From Naematelia aurantialba (Eukaryota; Basidiomycota; Tremellomycetes; Tremellales; Naemateliaceae): a stretch of 64,000 bases of DNA. A program made the position numbers and the translations under genes. Positions 24,688-34,935 of the stretch are shown here, one piece after another. Each line of letters begins with the position of its first letter. Position 1 is the stretch's first letter. The stretch spans positions 310,001-374,000 of the forward strand of contig JAKFAO010000001.1 of assembly GCA_021527695.1 (NCBI GenBank), read 5' to 3'. Under the pieces are notes generated by a model, which saw nothing but the letters and a program-made list of their open reading frames with translations, ran no database searches and had not been told where the DNA came from.

Positions 24688-26121
24688 ATGGAGCGATTCA
24701 CTCAAAATCCCACAGAGCTTCTCCGGTGCGTTGCTGTTCTTATTTACTTGCGGTGAAGCAGCTTGTCTGACACAGCTTGCGGCATGAAACGCCTGCTGAC
24801 GAGTGCAGGATCGTCAATATGTGAGTACGAGAGACTGTCGCGAGTCTCGGTCGGACGTCGTGTTGCCTCGGTGCAAGCTCCACGCTGTGGCTGGCAGGAC
24901 GTGACCGCTGTACAAGGTCGTCTGAGTGTCCGATGACTGGCTGCCAGACGACTGGCCACTGGTCGTCGAGGCTGGCGGTGCAGGGGTGTCGAGGTGATGG
25001 GCGAGAAACTGACGAGCGCAGGGTCGTCGGCGGGTTCGCTATTGCTGGTGGTATCGGCTCGGCCATCCACCATTCGTTCTCGAGCATCATCATTGGCGTC
25101 TACGAGATTCTGTGAGCCTGCGTCCTTGTCCCTCTGCGCGCCTTTGTCTTGGTGCGACAACTGTCCCGTCGCACCTTAACACTCTCTCACCTAACATTCT
25201 CTCACCCCTGTAGGATCGCGCTGACGGCTGCTATTCTTGCTGTGACCTGCAACGACCTTGCTTCTCCCCTCATCTTCCTCCGCTTGCCGACCTTGCCTTT
25301 CTCGTCTGCGAAACGATGCGACCACACAACACACGGCTTCCATTTAACGCTCGTCCCACTCCCAACGACCTGCCACTCGTCGCTCACCGTGCTGCTGGAT
25401 CACCTACAGCGCCGGCGCCGTCGTCATCTTCCTCGAGGCGAGAGCACCCACCGAGCAGCAGAAAGTGCTCGTGCATAAATATGCGAGCTTTATGCACTCG
25501 TTCATCGGCCGCGGAGTCTGTGAGTCGAGCATTCCATAAACAGCCTTTCCTCCCATCACGCTGTCGGACTGCCGAGTATCATACTGCTACACCCGTCTTG
25601 CCAGGAACCCACTTCCAGAGCCACATGCGTCGATGTGTCTACTGTGCCGTGCTGATCCGCCATAGTCTACCTGCTCCTCGGTGTCCTCATGCTCAAGTAC
25701 GTTTCCTGCCGTCCGAGCCCCTCGTCAGTGCACGATCTAATGCAAGCAGCTACTACACCATCCTTTACATCTGCGGCGCGGTCGTCGGTATCGTTGGCAT
25801 CGCGTACATTGCACTCAACTTCTTCCCGATGTTCGATCCCCCATCGTATGTCTCTTCTTCTACGCTGTCTTGAATATCTGCGAAGTCATGTCTGCGACTC
25901 GAGTGGTCTGCCTTGAACATCTGCCATCTCATGTCTGCGACTCGAGTGCTTTGCGACCCGAGTGCTCTGTGGCTCGAGCACTTGCAACGCGAGAGCCCTG
26001 CCTTGAGTGCTCTATGGACCACACCCTGTGTCTCTTGTACGCCACTGATCCTCGTAGGACTATGAAGGCCCCCGAGATAGATGCCGAGTCGCAGCCTGTC
26101 TGGCAGGGACCGACCGAGTAG
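24688..26121 (+). CDS. COPI-associated / TVP15-like Golgi membrane protein
   Basis: Seven exons: 24688-24725, 24809-24820, 25022-25111, 25410-25519, 25666-25696, 25750-25845, 26058-26121, giving 146 aa, the family's normal size. Four membrane segments are seen: VVGGFAIAGGIGS, EILAGAVVIFLE, the SFIGRGVFYLLLGVLML stretch, and ICGAVVGIVGIAYIALNFF. HKYASFMHSFIGRG matches the conserved loop of the COPI_assoc/TVP15 family, which sits in late Golgi vesicles. Exon 2 is a 12-nt microexon that adds IVNM before VVGG and can be skipped in frame. The third intron (25112-25409) is long. A candidate extra exon inside it breaks the frame and was dropped. The gene encodes a short acidic cytosolic tail. Confidence 0.8.
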
Positions 26122-26480
26122 GCTGGGTGTGCACGGAGATGGTGGATAGGGAGGGCGCCGGTCGCAGGGAGAGCTGGACGACAAGCAACAACGCAGGCGA
26201 GGCGACAACAAGCAGGGAGGACATCGAGCGCGGCAAGCAGGGAGGACAACGTACAGGCGAGGGCGACAATCATGCAGATGAGGGGACAACAATGTGTCAT
26301 AGGAAGATTACCCCGCGGAGTATATGATACCTTAGACAGCGATGCGCTACATGCAAGATTCCACCATCATCTCGGCGGGCTACGAAACGAAGAGCAACTG
26401 GATAGCCTCTGGATAGTCTCTGGACGAGCAACTGGAGAGAGACAACTCCTCTTGATTTAGCGAGATATCGTCGTGCATGC
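26122..26480. other. Convergent 3' intergenic region
   Basis: The stretch separates two convergent genes. An imperfect repeat (acaacaagcagggaggacatcgagcgcggcaag-like, 26180-26280) is visible. No gene is seen. Confidence 0.5.
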
Positions 26481-26934
26481 TCATGAGTCGTGATAGTATT
26501 TGTTGAACTTTTCTACTAGCTCGGGGTCGTTCTGTGCTGATCAGCATTGATCCAGCAGCCAGCGAGGCAGAGCACGGGGCGACATAATGCGGTGCAAGGC
26601 TCACCCTGAATCTCTGCTGAAAGCCCGTAAACCCATCTCTGAGGACCAAGATTTCTTGTGTCGCGATATCAGGCTTGAGCAGATTTCTCGTCTCGGCGTA
26701 TATCTGCGCTTGTCAACCACGTATACTGAGGCTCGAATGATGCCAAGGTGGAATGGGCGTACTCTTGCTGCCTTGGGACCTCTGTGCCATCAGCTACTTC
26801 TGGCGTTCGACTACTGCCTTCTCGACGAGAGAGCCTTTGAGATGTGACGGGTCATGAGACATACCTCTGTTGGGATAATGCACAGTCTTGTGATATCAGC
26901 TGCTGAACGCGCGCTTTCCGGAGCAGCCAGAGAA

Positions 26935-26977
<43 letters not shown>

Positions 26978-27486
26978 CAGACAGGGAGACAAAGAAGAGA
27001 GAGGGGAAAGTCAGTAGCCAGACTGACGGAAGACCACCGTTGGCACTGCCATATCAGCTGCGGCGTCGGCACCCGCTCGACTCACCGTCGCTCAGGCGCT
27101 CCACCAGCCCCGTGACATCTTCGTGAAAGTTCCTACTGGGCGAATTGATAGCTTGCACAATGTTCCCGCCCTACTCGCCGAGTATAAGCTCCAGCTGTGG
27201 AATCTGCTTGTTGACGGCGAGATGACGCTGCACTCACTGCAAAGTCGTCGTCGCGCACGTCTACTACTGCAATGTCCTTGAGCGCTTGTGAGCTGGACGA
27301 GCGTTTAATCCGCGTGGCTAGTTCCTGCGGCCGTCAGACAGCGTCACCGAGCTGCATCACCGTCCTTATCACGCAGGTCGCCGGCGAGTGCAGAGAGACA
27401 GTGATGGTAGTTGGGTGATGGGGGGTGTGGGAGTAGGGTCAACGTACATCCGCGTTGATGTATTGGTACGCTGGGGCGAGCGACAT
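26481..27486 (-). CDS. Rhodanese-fold CX5R phosphatase, ACR2/CDC25-like (Ych1/Ibp1 type)
   Basis: Eight exons: 27486-27448, 27324-27238, 27170-27086, 27057-27028, 26886-26865, 26781-26763, 26703-26605, 26531-26481, giving 143 aa, the usual size. The domain shows VVDVRDDDFAGG, then VVFHCALSQQRGPKAAR, in which C-A-L-S-Q-Q-R is the CX5R active loop. LRDGFTGFQQRF and a C-terminal helix follow. Members of this group are arsenate reductases or Cdc25-like phosphatases; which one applies here is not decided by sequence. The active loop is assembled from three microexons of 30, 22 and 19 nt, and intron 4 contains a long GA/CT dinucleotide repeat. Confidence 0.85.
26939..26977 (+). repeat. (GA)n dinucleotide repeat in an intron
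   Basis: About 19 perfect dinucleotide units lie in intron 4 of the CX5R rhodanese gene. In the sense strand they read (CT)n, upstream of the acceptor. Confidence 0.95.
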
Positions 27487-27737
27487 GGCCCTGCGACCGC
27501 TCCAGAGCCGCTGTGAGAGCTGTATACGTCGTGTTAAGCCGCGGAGTTGGCAAGAGGCCATTCGCGAATCATCGACGGCCAAAAGTTCAGCAAAAGTCAC
27601 AGAGCGACGACTTTGAACTTTGATCTTTTCTGATCTTGCATCTTGCATCTCATCTCACCTCTGCATTACAAAAGTACTCGTTCAAGGTACCTACCTACTG
27701 AGCAAGTCGAGATCCCCACCCCCACGCTTCTGCCGCC

Positions 27738-28532
27738 ATGTCATTCGCTCGAGCAGGACTCCGGACTCTGGTCAGTACCTTGGCTCTGGCCACCTTGTCG
27801 CCGTCGATCCGACAAGCTGACCCAGCCCAGAATTCCCTTCCCCGCACCCAAGTCGCTCGATCAGCAGCGATCATCTCACAACGCCGCTTCCTGAGCCAGG
27901 AAGCACGGAAGCTCATTGACGATGTGAGTGCCCTCACCGTTCGTCCATATCTTCAAGGGGGTTTCCGCTGACTAAGCGGCCAGGCGGTCCACGCGAACCC
28001 TTTGGTGGTGTTCATGAAGGGTACGCCGGAGATGCCCCAGTGCGGGTTCTCTCGTGCAGTGTGTCAGATTCTAGATGTCCAGGTAAGTACTCGTTGCAGT
28101 GCTTTGACGAGACAGGGCTGAAGACTTGCTCTCTAGGGCGTGCCGCGGGAGTCGCTCAAGTCGTTCAACTGCCTCGAAGACCAGGAGTTGCGGACAGGCA
28201 TCAAAGAGTACAGGTGAGTTGCACTCGGTCTCCTCCTGGTCCTTCTGAGCCTCAGGCCCAAGCGTATAAAGGACGTCTGGGCTAATCAACGAGTAGCGAT
28301 TGGCCGACCATCCCTCAGGTGTACATCAAGGGCGAATTTGTTGGCGGCTGCGATATCATCCTCTCAAGTCAGTACTTCACTCTCATGTCTCCACTCACCC
28401 CTTGGATGTGTATGAGTACGAGCTGATGCTCGCCGTCCTGCAGTGCACCAAAGCGGAGAACTGGAGAAGCTGTTGGTCAAGGAGGGCTTGATCCCAGAAC
28501 TGCCACCTCTCCCCGAGGACCAGAAGAAGTAG
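27738..28532 (+). CDS. GRX5: Monothiol glutaredoxin, mitochondrial Grx5 type
   Basis: Exons 27738-27923, 27984-28082, 28137-28213, 28297-28367 and 28444-28532 give 173 aa. An N-terminal presequence of about 50 residues ([28 protein letters not shown]) precedes a glutaredoxin domain. It contains [20 protein letters not shown] with the monothiol CGFS active site, [20 protein letters not shown], and the glutathione-binding TIP and GGCD motifs. Grx5 transfers 2Fe-2S clusters from the Isu scaffold in the matrix. It diverges from the CX5R rhodanese gene with only about 250 bases between start codons, so the two may share a promoter. Confidence 0.95.
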
Positions 28533-28811
28533 ACATTGGACGATGCATCTTCATGACCACTCTGCAGGGTGCCCCCGATGTCTCGTCCCTAGCACCAGCT
28601 CAGGCGAGTATCGTAAACTGTAGCTGCAACGTACAACGTCATCTCCATCTCGCCGAAGCGGTGCCGGTTGATTGTTCAGAACATTTGACGCGTCGTCCAA
28701 CTCTCCATCTTGCATCTTTGCTCTTGCTCTTGCTCTTGCTCTTGTCCTCTCCGCATTCATGGTCGTCTGCCAACGTACATAGCACCCCATTCCCCTCTGG
28801 CCATCAGGACC

Positions 28812-31345
28812 ATGGTCGCGAGGTCGCTGGACCGCATCTGGATCGGCGGGACGACGACGCTGATCTTGTTCATCGCGGTCTCTGCGCAGCTCTTTGTCGT
28901 TTGGCCGCAGTACGGTCGCGAGCTCTCAGTCGACCTCATCAAGCTGCTCTTGCCGTTCAAGTGGGCCCCCATCTCTCTTTCTCCCAACTCTGGCCCTCTC
29001 TCCTCACCCTCCTCCCTCCTCCCCTCTCCCTCCTCCGTCCATCTGCCCGGGGCCCAAAGGCCACCGGCACAGGCTCACTGCAGAAGCTGACGGCACAGCT
29101 TCCTCGTGTTCATGGTATTCTGGAACTACCGGCTCTGCGTGACCACTCCGCCTGGCAGCGTGCCCCATGGCTGGGTGAGCGATGCTCTCTCTGCTCTCTC
29201 CTTTGATCCCCTTTGCTCCTCCCGGAAATGCCCTCCAGGCGAGGCGGGACACGTCATGGTGGTTCAAGGCGAAGCTGATGCCCGAAGCGACCGAATATGA
29301 GCTCGCTGGACGGCATGGAGGTCAAGCGTGGGAGCCATGCGCCGCGGTACTGCAAGATGTGCGAGCACTACAAGCCGCCCCGAACACACCACTGCAGACA
29401 ATGCAAGACTTGCGTAGTGGGTCTCTTCCCAGGTCTTCCCCCCCTGCCCCCTTGTTTTTCTCCACAAACACTGCTTAGGTCCTGGGTCTCGCTGACCGTC
29501 GTAGCTCAAGGTGAGCGAATGCAAACCCCTTTCGCAGCTCGTGCTGGAGGACGAAGCGGGGCAGTACACTGATGCAGCCGAATCGAACCGTAGCTGGACC
29601 GTCAGTCTTCCGTCTCTTGCTGTGACCAAAAGGAGCTGACGAGCCAGACCATTGCCCCTGGATCGCCAATTGCGTGGGGTACCACAACCAAGGCCATTTC
29701 CTGCGATTCCTCTTCTGGGTCGATCTCGCGGCGTCGTATGATCTTTTCTTGATTGTTAATCGGATCTTTGACCTCTCCAGAATGGCCACTGTGAGTGCGA
29801 CATTCCATCGAATTGAAATGCATCTTTCTATCTCCCCTGGTTCCTCCTCGCCGCCCTTCCCCTTCATTCTCATTCCTGGATCTGCCTTCTCCTCTTTCCC
29901 GTCTCATCTCGTTCCTTATCGCTCTCGCTTCTCTTCTCCTTTCCCCGCCTGATCTCCTCATTCCTCCGCCCGTAACGCTATCGCTTCGGCTCGTGCTGAA
30001 TGAGGCAGGACGAGCCGACCCTCGCCGACGTGCTCTTCCTGATCTTCAACTTTGCCGCCTGTGCCCCGGTCTGGGTCTGCGTCGGCATGTTCTCGCTGTA
30101 TCATCTGTACCTTGCGTCGGGAAATACCACGACCATCGAGCGGTGGGAGAAGGACAAAGTCGCGACGCTTGTACGGCGCGGCAAGATTCGTGAGATTGCT
30201 TATCCCTATGTGAGCGAGCTCTCTTTCTGGCCTCTTCTCTTCGACTTGCCTCTCTTGCCAACTCGAGGAACTGTCGCGACTTGACCCTTCCATGGCGACG
30301 TGCCCCCTCCCGTTACGACGATCTCTCAAGGATGTCAGCTGACGGGGTGTCAGAATATCGGAAGCTACAAGAACTTGCAGGCGGTGCTTGGACCCAATCC
30401 GCTATTGTGGCTATGGCCACAATCAATGCCTGGTGACGGATTGAGCTTCCCGGTGACACCGGATGCAGGCGGTGAGTCTGCGCCGCATACTTGGGCAGAG
30501 ACGGTCCAGCATCGTGGCGGGCCACTGTCGGTCGAGTCCAGCGCGGGGCTGGGCGAGAGCGCCAGCCAATCGAGTGCACACCTTGTCCAGGCTGAGCGGC
30601 GGAGGGGCAGCAGCCGCGAAGATGTTGGCGAGCTCGTGTAACCTCATGTGCGTTTTTATCGCTCCAGCACGAGGCGTTGGAATGACGTATGGTGCAGGAC
30701 TAGGCGCGGTGCTGATGTCGCTCAGACAGGTCGGTGCAGTATGCCTGGCCGCCCAGCGACCCGACGCGATTGACGGACCCTCCTCGCCTGGATCCGTCAG
30801 CGTCGCCGTTCATCTACGGAAACAACTCGCTCAACCCTCGTCTGCGACCCTCCAGCTCGAGAACCACCAAGCACAGAGACCACGCATACTCTGGGACGCC
30901 GTCTCAATCTCGAGCACAATTAGACTCTTACTCCTCTGGGTCGGAGAGGGAGTCGAGCTCGCCGGAACCGTATTTGTCAGACTACGACGACGCCGGCTGG
31001 GGACCAGCTGTCGCGCGGGACCACGACGAGCGGATAGGCCTCGCCGGCCGGCGCACGCACGTACGCGAAGGCAGCGAGGGGCTCGAGGTGCGCTCGGTGC
31101 CTGCCTGGCAAGTGCCAGAGTGGGACGATGATGTCGAAGGCAGGGTCGGCGCGCGGCCATGGGAGGAAGCCGGGAGGTACAATGTCTACGAACCGCAAGA
31201 GGACAGCGGGAGCGATAGTGATGGTGATGAGTGGGGGACTGGGCCCGGCCCGGCAGACGGGGCAGACGGGCCAGATGCGCCAGACTGGGGCCAACCTGAA
31301 CGTGGATCCCTAGAACCGAGGCGGCCAGAACTCAAAGTGGACTGA
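28812..31345 (+). CDS. PFA4: DHHC palmitoyltransferase Pfa4
   Basis: Exons 28812-28960, 29099-29174, 29288-29416, 29505-29510, 29594-29600, 29648-29790, 30009-30209, 30354-30471 and 30726-31345 give 482 aa. Two membrane segments, then the cysteine-rich domain ([41 protein letters not shown]), then two more membrane segments follow. The GWRP after the second exon and the late GPNPLLWL block match Pfa4. Pfa4 palmitoylates proteins such as chitin synthase Chs3 in the ER. The 6-nt (LK) and 7-nt microexons are needed to give the invariant spacing CVLKxDHHC; both are flanked by normal GT and AG sites. The C-terminal 200 residues are acidic and disordered. Confidence 0.9.
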
Positions 31346-31670
31346 AACTGAACGCGGATGAAGATCGGCGGAAGATCGGTGGAAGGTGGCAGCAGATGGA
31401 AGGGGATGGATCAGATACCCTGCATGCTCATTTCTATACTTTACGACATGTCATGCCCTTGACGTCTTGTAGCCACCAACTGTCGCGCTTTCATGTTTCA
31501 CGTTTACTGCGCTGACACCGATCGCGCTGCAACGTACACGCCTGATTAGATCGACCTGTGCTCCTTTCGTCTCGATGCCCCGCCCTTCCGCGTCATGTCT
31601 CCGCCCGTTCTCGCCAGACTCAGCTGTCAAGAAAGAAGAGACATACAGAGACGAGCCGACCGCTGCTAGC
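31346..31670. other. Convergent 3' intergenic region
   Basis: This gap separates PFA4 from the M20 carboxypeptidase. No gene or notable repeat is seen. Confidence 0.5.
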
Positions 31671-34600
31671 CTATTCCTCGCCGTCGTAGGCGTCGGCATT
31701 TTGCACGATCGCGTGAATCCACTGCACGACGGTGTAATGCGACTCGATTTTGGCCTTTTCGTCGACCGTGTGCGCGTTGCCGCCCGTGTCCATTGGCGAG
31801 CCCATGAATCGGTAGACGTTTTTCGTGAGGTTGTAGTACATCTTGCAGTCGGTGTTGCCGGTCGAGACGTACGGCGTGACGATGCGCTCGGTCCCGTTCG
31901 GGCCGGGCATGACGGCTCTGCAGGCGTCAGCAGCGCCTCTCGTAATTATCTCAGCCGGAGCCCAGCTGCTTGAGCCGGGAGCACAGGCGCCTAGCGGGGA
32001 GACAGGCGCCTAGCGAGGAGGGAGGCCGGGGGGGGGGGGGGGACAGTGGGATGATGTGGAGGATGTAGAGGAGGGGCAGGAAGAGTGAGACGAGCGCTGT
32101 ACCCACTTGACAGTGCCGGCAAAGAGGTCCCAGACGCCTCCGGTCGTCGGCGTGCGCGGGGCGGGCTCGAGCGGGAGCCCCAGCAGCTCGACCTTGACGT
32201 ACTTGCCCCCGAGGTGGTCGACGCCATCCGAGCCCGTAAACGCCTCAAAGGCGAGCGCGTGCTTCGTGGCCACGGCCTCGAGGATCCCCGCGACGTGCGC
32301 CTGCGTGCTCTTGACCGACTCGTCAAAGTCGATGCGGAAGTTGACCAGCGCCGTGACGAGCTCGGGCAAGGCGTTGACCTTGACGCCGCCGCCGACGACG
32401 TCGACGGCCGTCGTGGTGCCTACTGTTGCGCGGCCGGCGCGCGACTGCGCGGCAATGACCTGTGCCAAGGCGGGGTAGGTGAGCGGCGATTTGAGGAGGG
32501 CCGATAGTTTCTTGGGGAAGTCGGGCGAGTACTTGGCCGCGCACTTCATCGCTGTCAAGAGCGGCGAGGCGGGAGTGAGCTGTGTGGGTGAGCTGGGACG
32601 GAGCACGCGCCGGAAAGGAGTGCCGCAAGAAAGAGGAAACAGAGGTAGAATTGGACGAAGAGGACGAGACGGAAGTAGAGGCAGCGGAAGAAGAAGACGA
32701 GGAAGAAGCCAGAGCACGCGCAGCACGAGACGCAAACACCCACCTTGACAGGAAGTGGGTTGTCTTCCAGGCCAGAAACGATCTGCGACATGATACCGAT
32801 CCCGCTGTGCTCGGGCGGCACAGACGAGTGCTGCGTACGTGAGCTGGTGCGCCGCTCGGAAGGCCAAGAATTGAGTGGGGCGATGGAGAGCCGACTCACA
32901 CCACCGGCCGTTCCGACCGAGATCTATGCGCCGTCAGTCTCGTGCCGAGCCGAACGCAGGAAGAACCACGATGCACCTTGATGTCCATGTATCCCTTCTC
33001 GCCCATCGCCGGCACAGCAAAGGCCCCTCCGTAGAACTGGCCTGTCAGCTCTTTGCATACTTCTGTTGGATCCGGTGATCGACAGTATCGATTCTGTCGG
33101 CAGAGGTCGGGGGTCGGCAGGGTGTTTGGTGTGGGCAGGATGCAGGCAGTGCCGACAGAGCATAGATAGTGTCGACAGTCCATGCACAGGCGGTAGTAAA
33201 CTCTACTCACATCGTCCGTGGTTCCACTGCCTTCGTCAATGACGAGGAGCAGCCCGTCCTTACCGTATCGCTCTTCGAGGAACGGCGCAATATGTCCCTG
33301 ACCACGACGCGCAAAGACCTCTTCCTCGTCGAATCCGTGCGAGAGGATGACGGTCCGTCGGGGGGTGAAGCCAGATTCGAGCAGGTGGGTGATTGCCTCC
33401 CCTGAAATGATCAGCGAGCCGCTTGGGATCGAGTTCAAACCGCTTGGGATCGAGTTCAAACCGCTTGGGATCGAGTTCAAACCGCGACGTCCCACACTCG
33501 GGAGACCAGCAGATTCCGACTGGAACACGGTGCAGGAAAGTATAGGAAACGCTCCTCTACTCCAGGAGAAGAATGCAAACGATGGCACGTTTCGACCGCA
33601 CTTACACTGAGCGACAATGAGCGTCTTGTCGTCCGCGGCGCCTCTGCCCCAGATATACGTCCCATCATTGTACCCCGAGAACGGCGGGTGCGTCCACCGG
33701 TCAAACGTCGATGCCGGCGCGGGGACTACGTCGTAGTGGCTCATGAGGAGCAGCGGCTTGAGCGCGGCGTCGGAGCCCTGGAACGTGGCGAGGATGCCGA
33801 GGGTGTTGATGTATTCGACTTTGGCTTTCTCGTTCCTACGACGCACGATTAGTGCCCATCACAACCACGTTCCCGCCCCACAGCCAGTTCCCGTCCCCAC
33901 ATGCTCAAAAGCAAGGCAGCAGTCGTTGCTCGAGCTGACTACAGCGCAATCGCTCTCGAGCTCAGCTGCAACCGCAACCGCACCCGCCTTCTTCGCCCTC
34001 TCACCTCCTCATCGGGATTGGTGGTGGCGGAACGAAGCCGCAAGACACCACCCCACTCACGCAAGCGGGAAGGTCGCCTTGAGCCATTTTTGAAAGTCGA
34101 CAAACGGCGCCCATCGCGGATCCTCCTTGGGCTCGCCATTATCGTCAAAGCTCTCCGTGGGGATCCGCTACGCCATGTCAGTATCCGCTGGACGTCTTCC
34201 CTTCCAAAGCGCCGCAACCCAAGCTACACAAGAGAGTCTTGCGCGGGATTCTGAGTTTTGTGACGTCTCGTGCAGTCCTGTGACGTCTCGTGCAGTTCTG
34301 TGCCACCTTGTACAGCCCTGTGAAGTTCTGTGCCGTGTTGTGTGAGTGGACTTACGACGGCCTGGGCAAACTTGTCTGCCGACTGGCGCTTCTCGCTCGC
34401 AGTCATGTTCCACGCCAACTTGGGGTAGATGGCCGATGGCTGCGCGGGACACTCGACGTATTCGTCAAAGTACCGCGCATCGTACAGCGTCGTGTCGTAC
34501 CCTACTGCAGGGCGGGTCAACGCCCCCTTGATCAGAGACGCAGAGGCATGGGCCGCCGAGTAGAGCGTGGTGAGGTTCGGCAGAATCGCCAGGGCGACAA

Positions 34601-34688
34601 GCGCCGGGACGAGGTACTTGCTCTGTCGGGGCGACGAGGGCCGAGTCGTCGTTGGCGGCGGTAATGGGAGAGACGAGCGTTTCTCCAT
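31671..34688 (-). CDS. M20 metallocarboxypeptidase, Cps1 / Gly-X carboxypeptidase type
   Basis: Nine exons: 34688-34356, 34167-34061, 33835-33606, 33401-33211, 33036-32977, 32923-32900, 32830-32744, 32579-32107, 31917-31671, giving 583 aa. A short cytosolic tail precedes one membrane anchor (YLVPALVALAILPNL), so the enzyme is probably a vacuolar or lumenal type II protein. Metal-site motifs are LMSHYDVVPAP (His, Asp), GRGAADDK, HGFDEEEV, TGNTDCK and GGNAHTVDE; the dimerisation insert contains GGHSSVPPEHSGIG. The family releases C-terminal residues from short peptides for nitrogen supply. Exon 6 is only 24 nt. Introns carry a G15 run, a 21-base triple repeat and a ctcgtgcagt(t/c)ctgtgac repeat. 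Confidence 0.92.
32028..32042 (+). repeat. Homopolymer run of 15 G
   Basis: The run lies in intron 8 of the M20 peptidase gene, beside two near-identical copies of an 18-base caggcgcctagcg motif (31983-32000, 32003-32020). Confidence 0.9.
33420..33482 (+). repeat. Three perfect 21-base tandem repeats
   Basis: Three identical copies (unit begins cgcttgggatcgag) fill 63 bases of intron 3 of the M20 peptidase gene. Confidence 0.95.
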
Positions 34689-34935
34689 CCTGCTCTATAG
34701 GCTGTACACACAATGTAGATGGACAAATGCAGATGCGGGACTCGCAAGTGAGCAAATGAGCAAGTGATACAGTAGTTCAGATACGGATTTCCAGAATCCG
34801 CAAGCTTTCGCGCAACTCCGACGCTGCACCAGATGGGTCTTTCTACACAGACAATTCATGCATCTGCACTGCAGCAAATGCACAGCAGCTGGTACAAGGT
34901 CAAGCACTCTTTTGGGTTGGATGCAATAGCACACA

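Noticed and set aside
25214..25248. Extra exon (IALTAAILA) in the TVP15-like gene
   Set aside because: It has a good acceptor, but no donor leads in phase to the conserved AGAVVIFLE exon; direct joining from exon 3 keeps phase.
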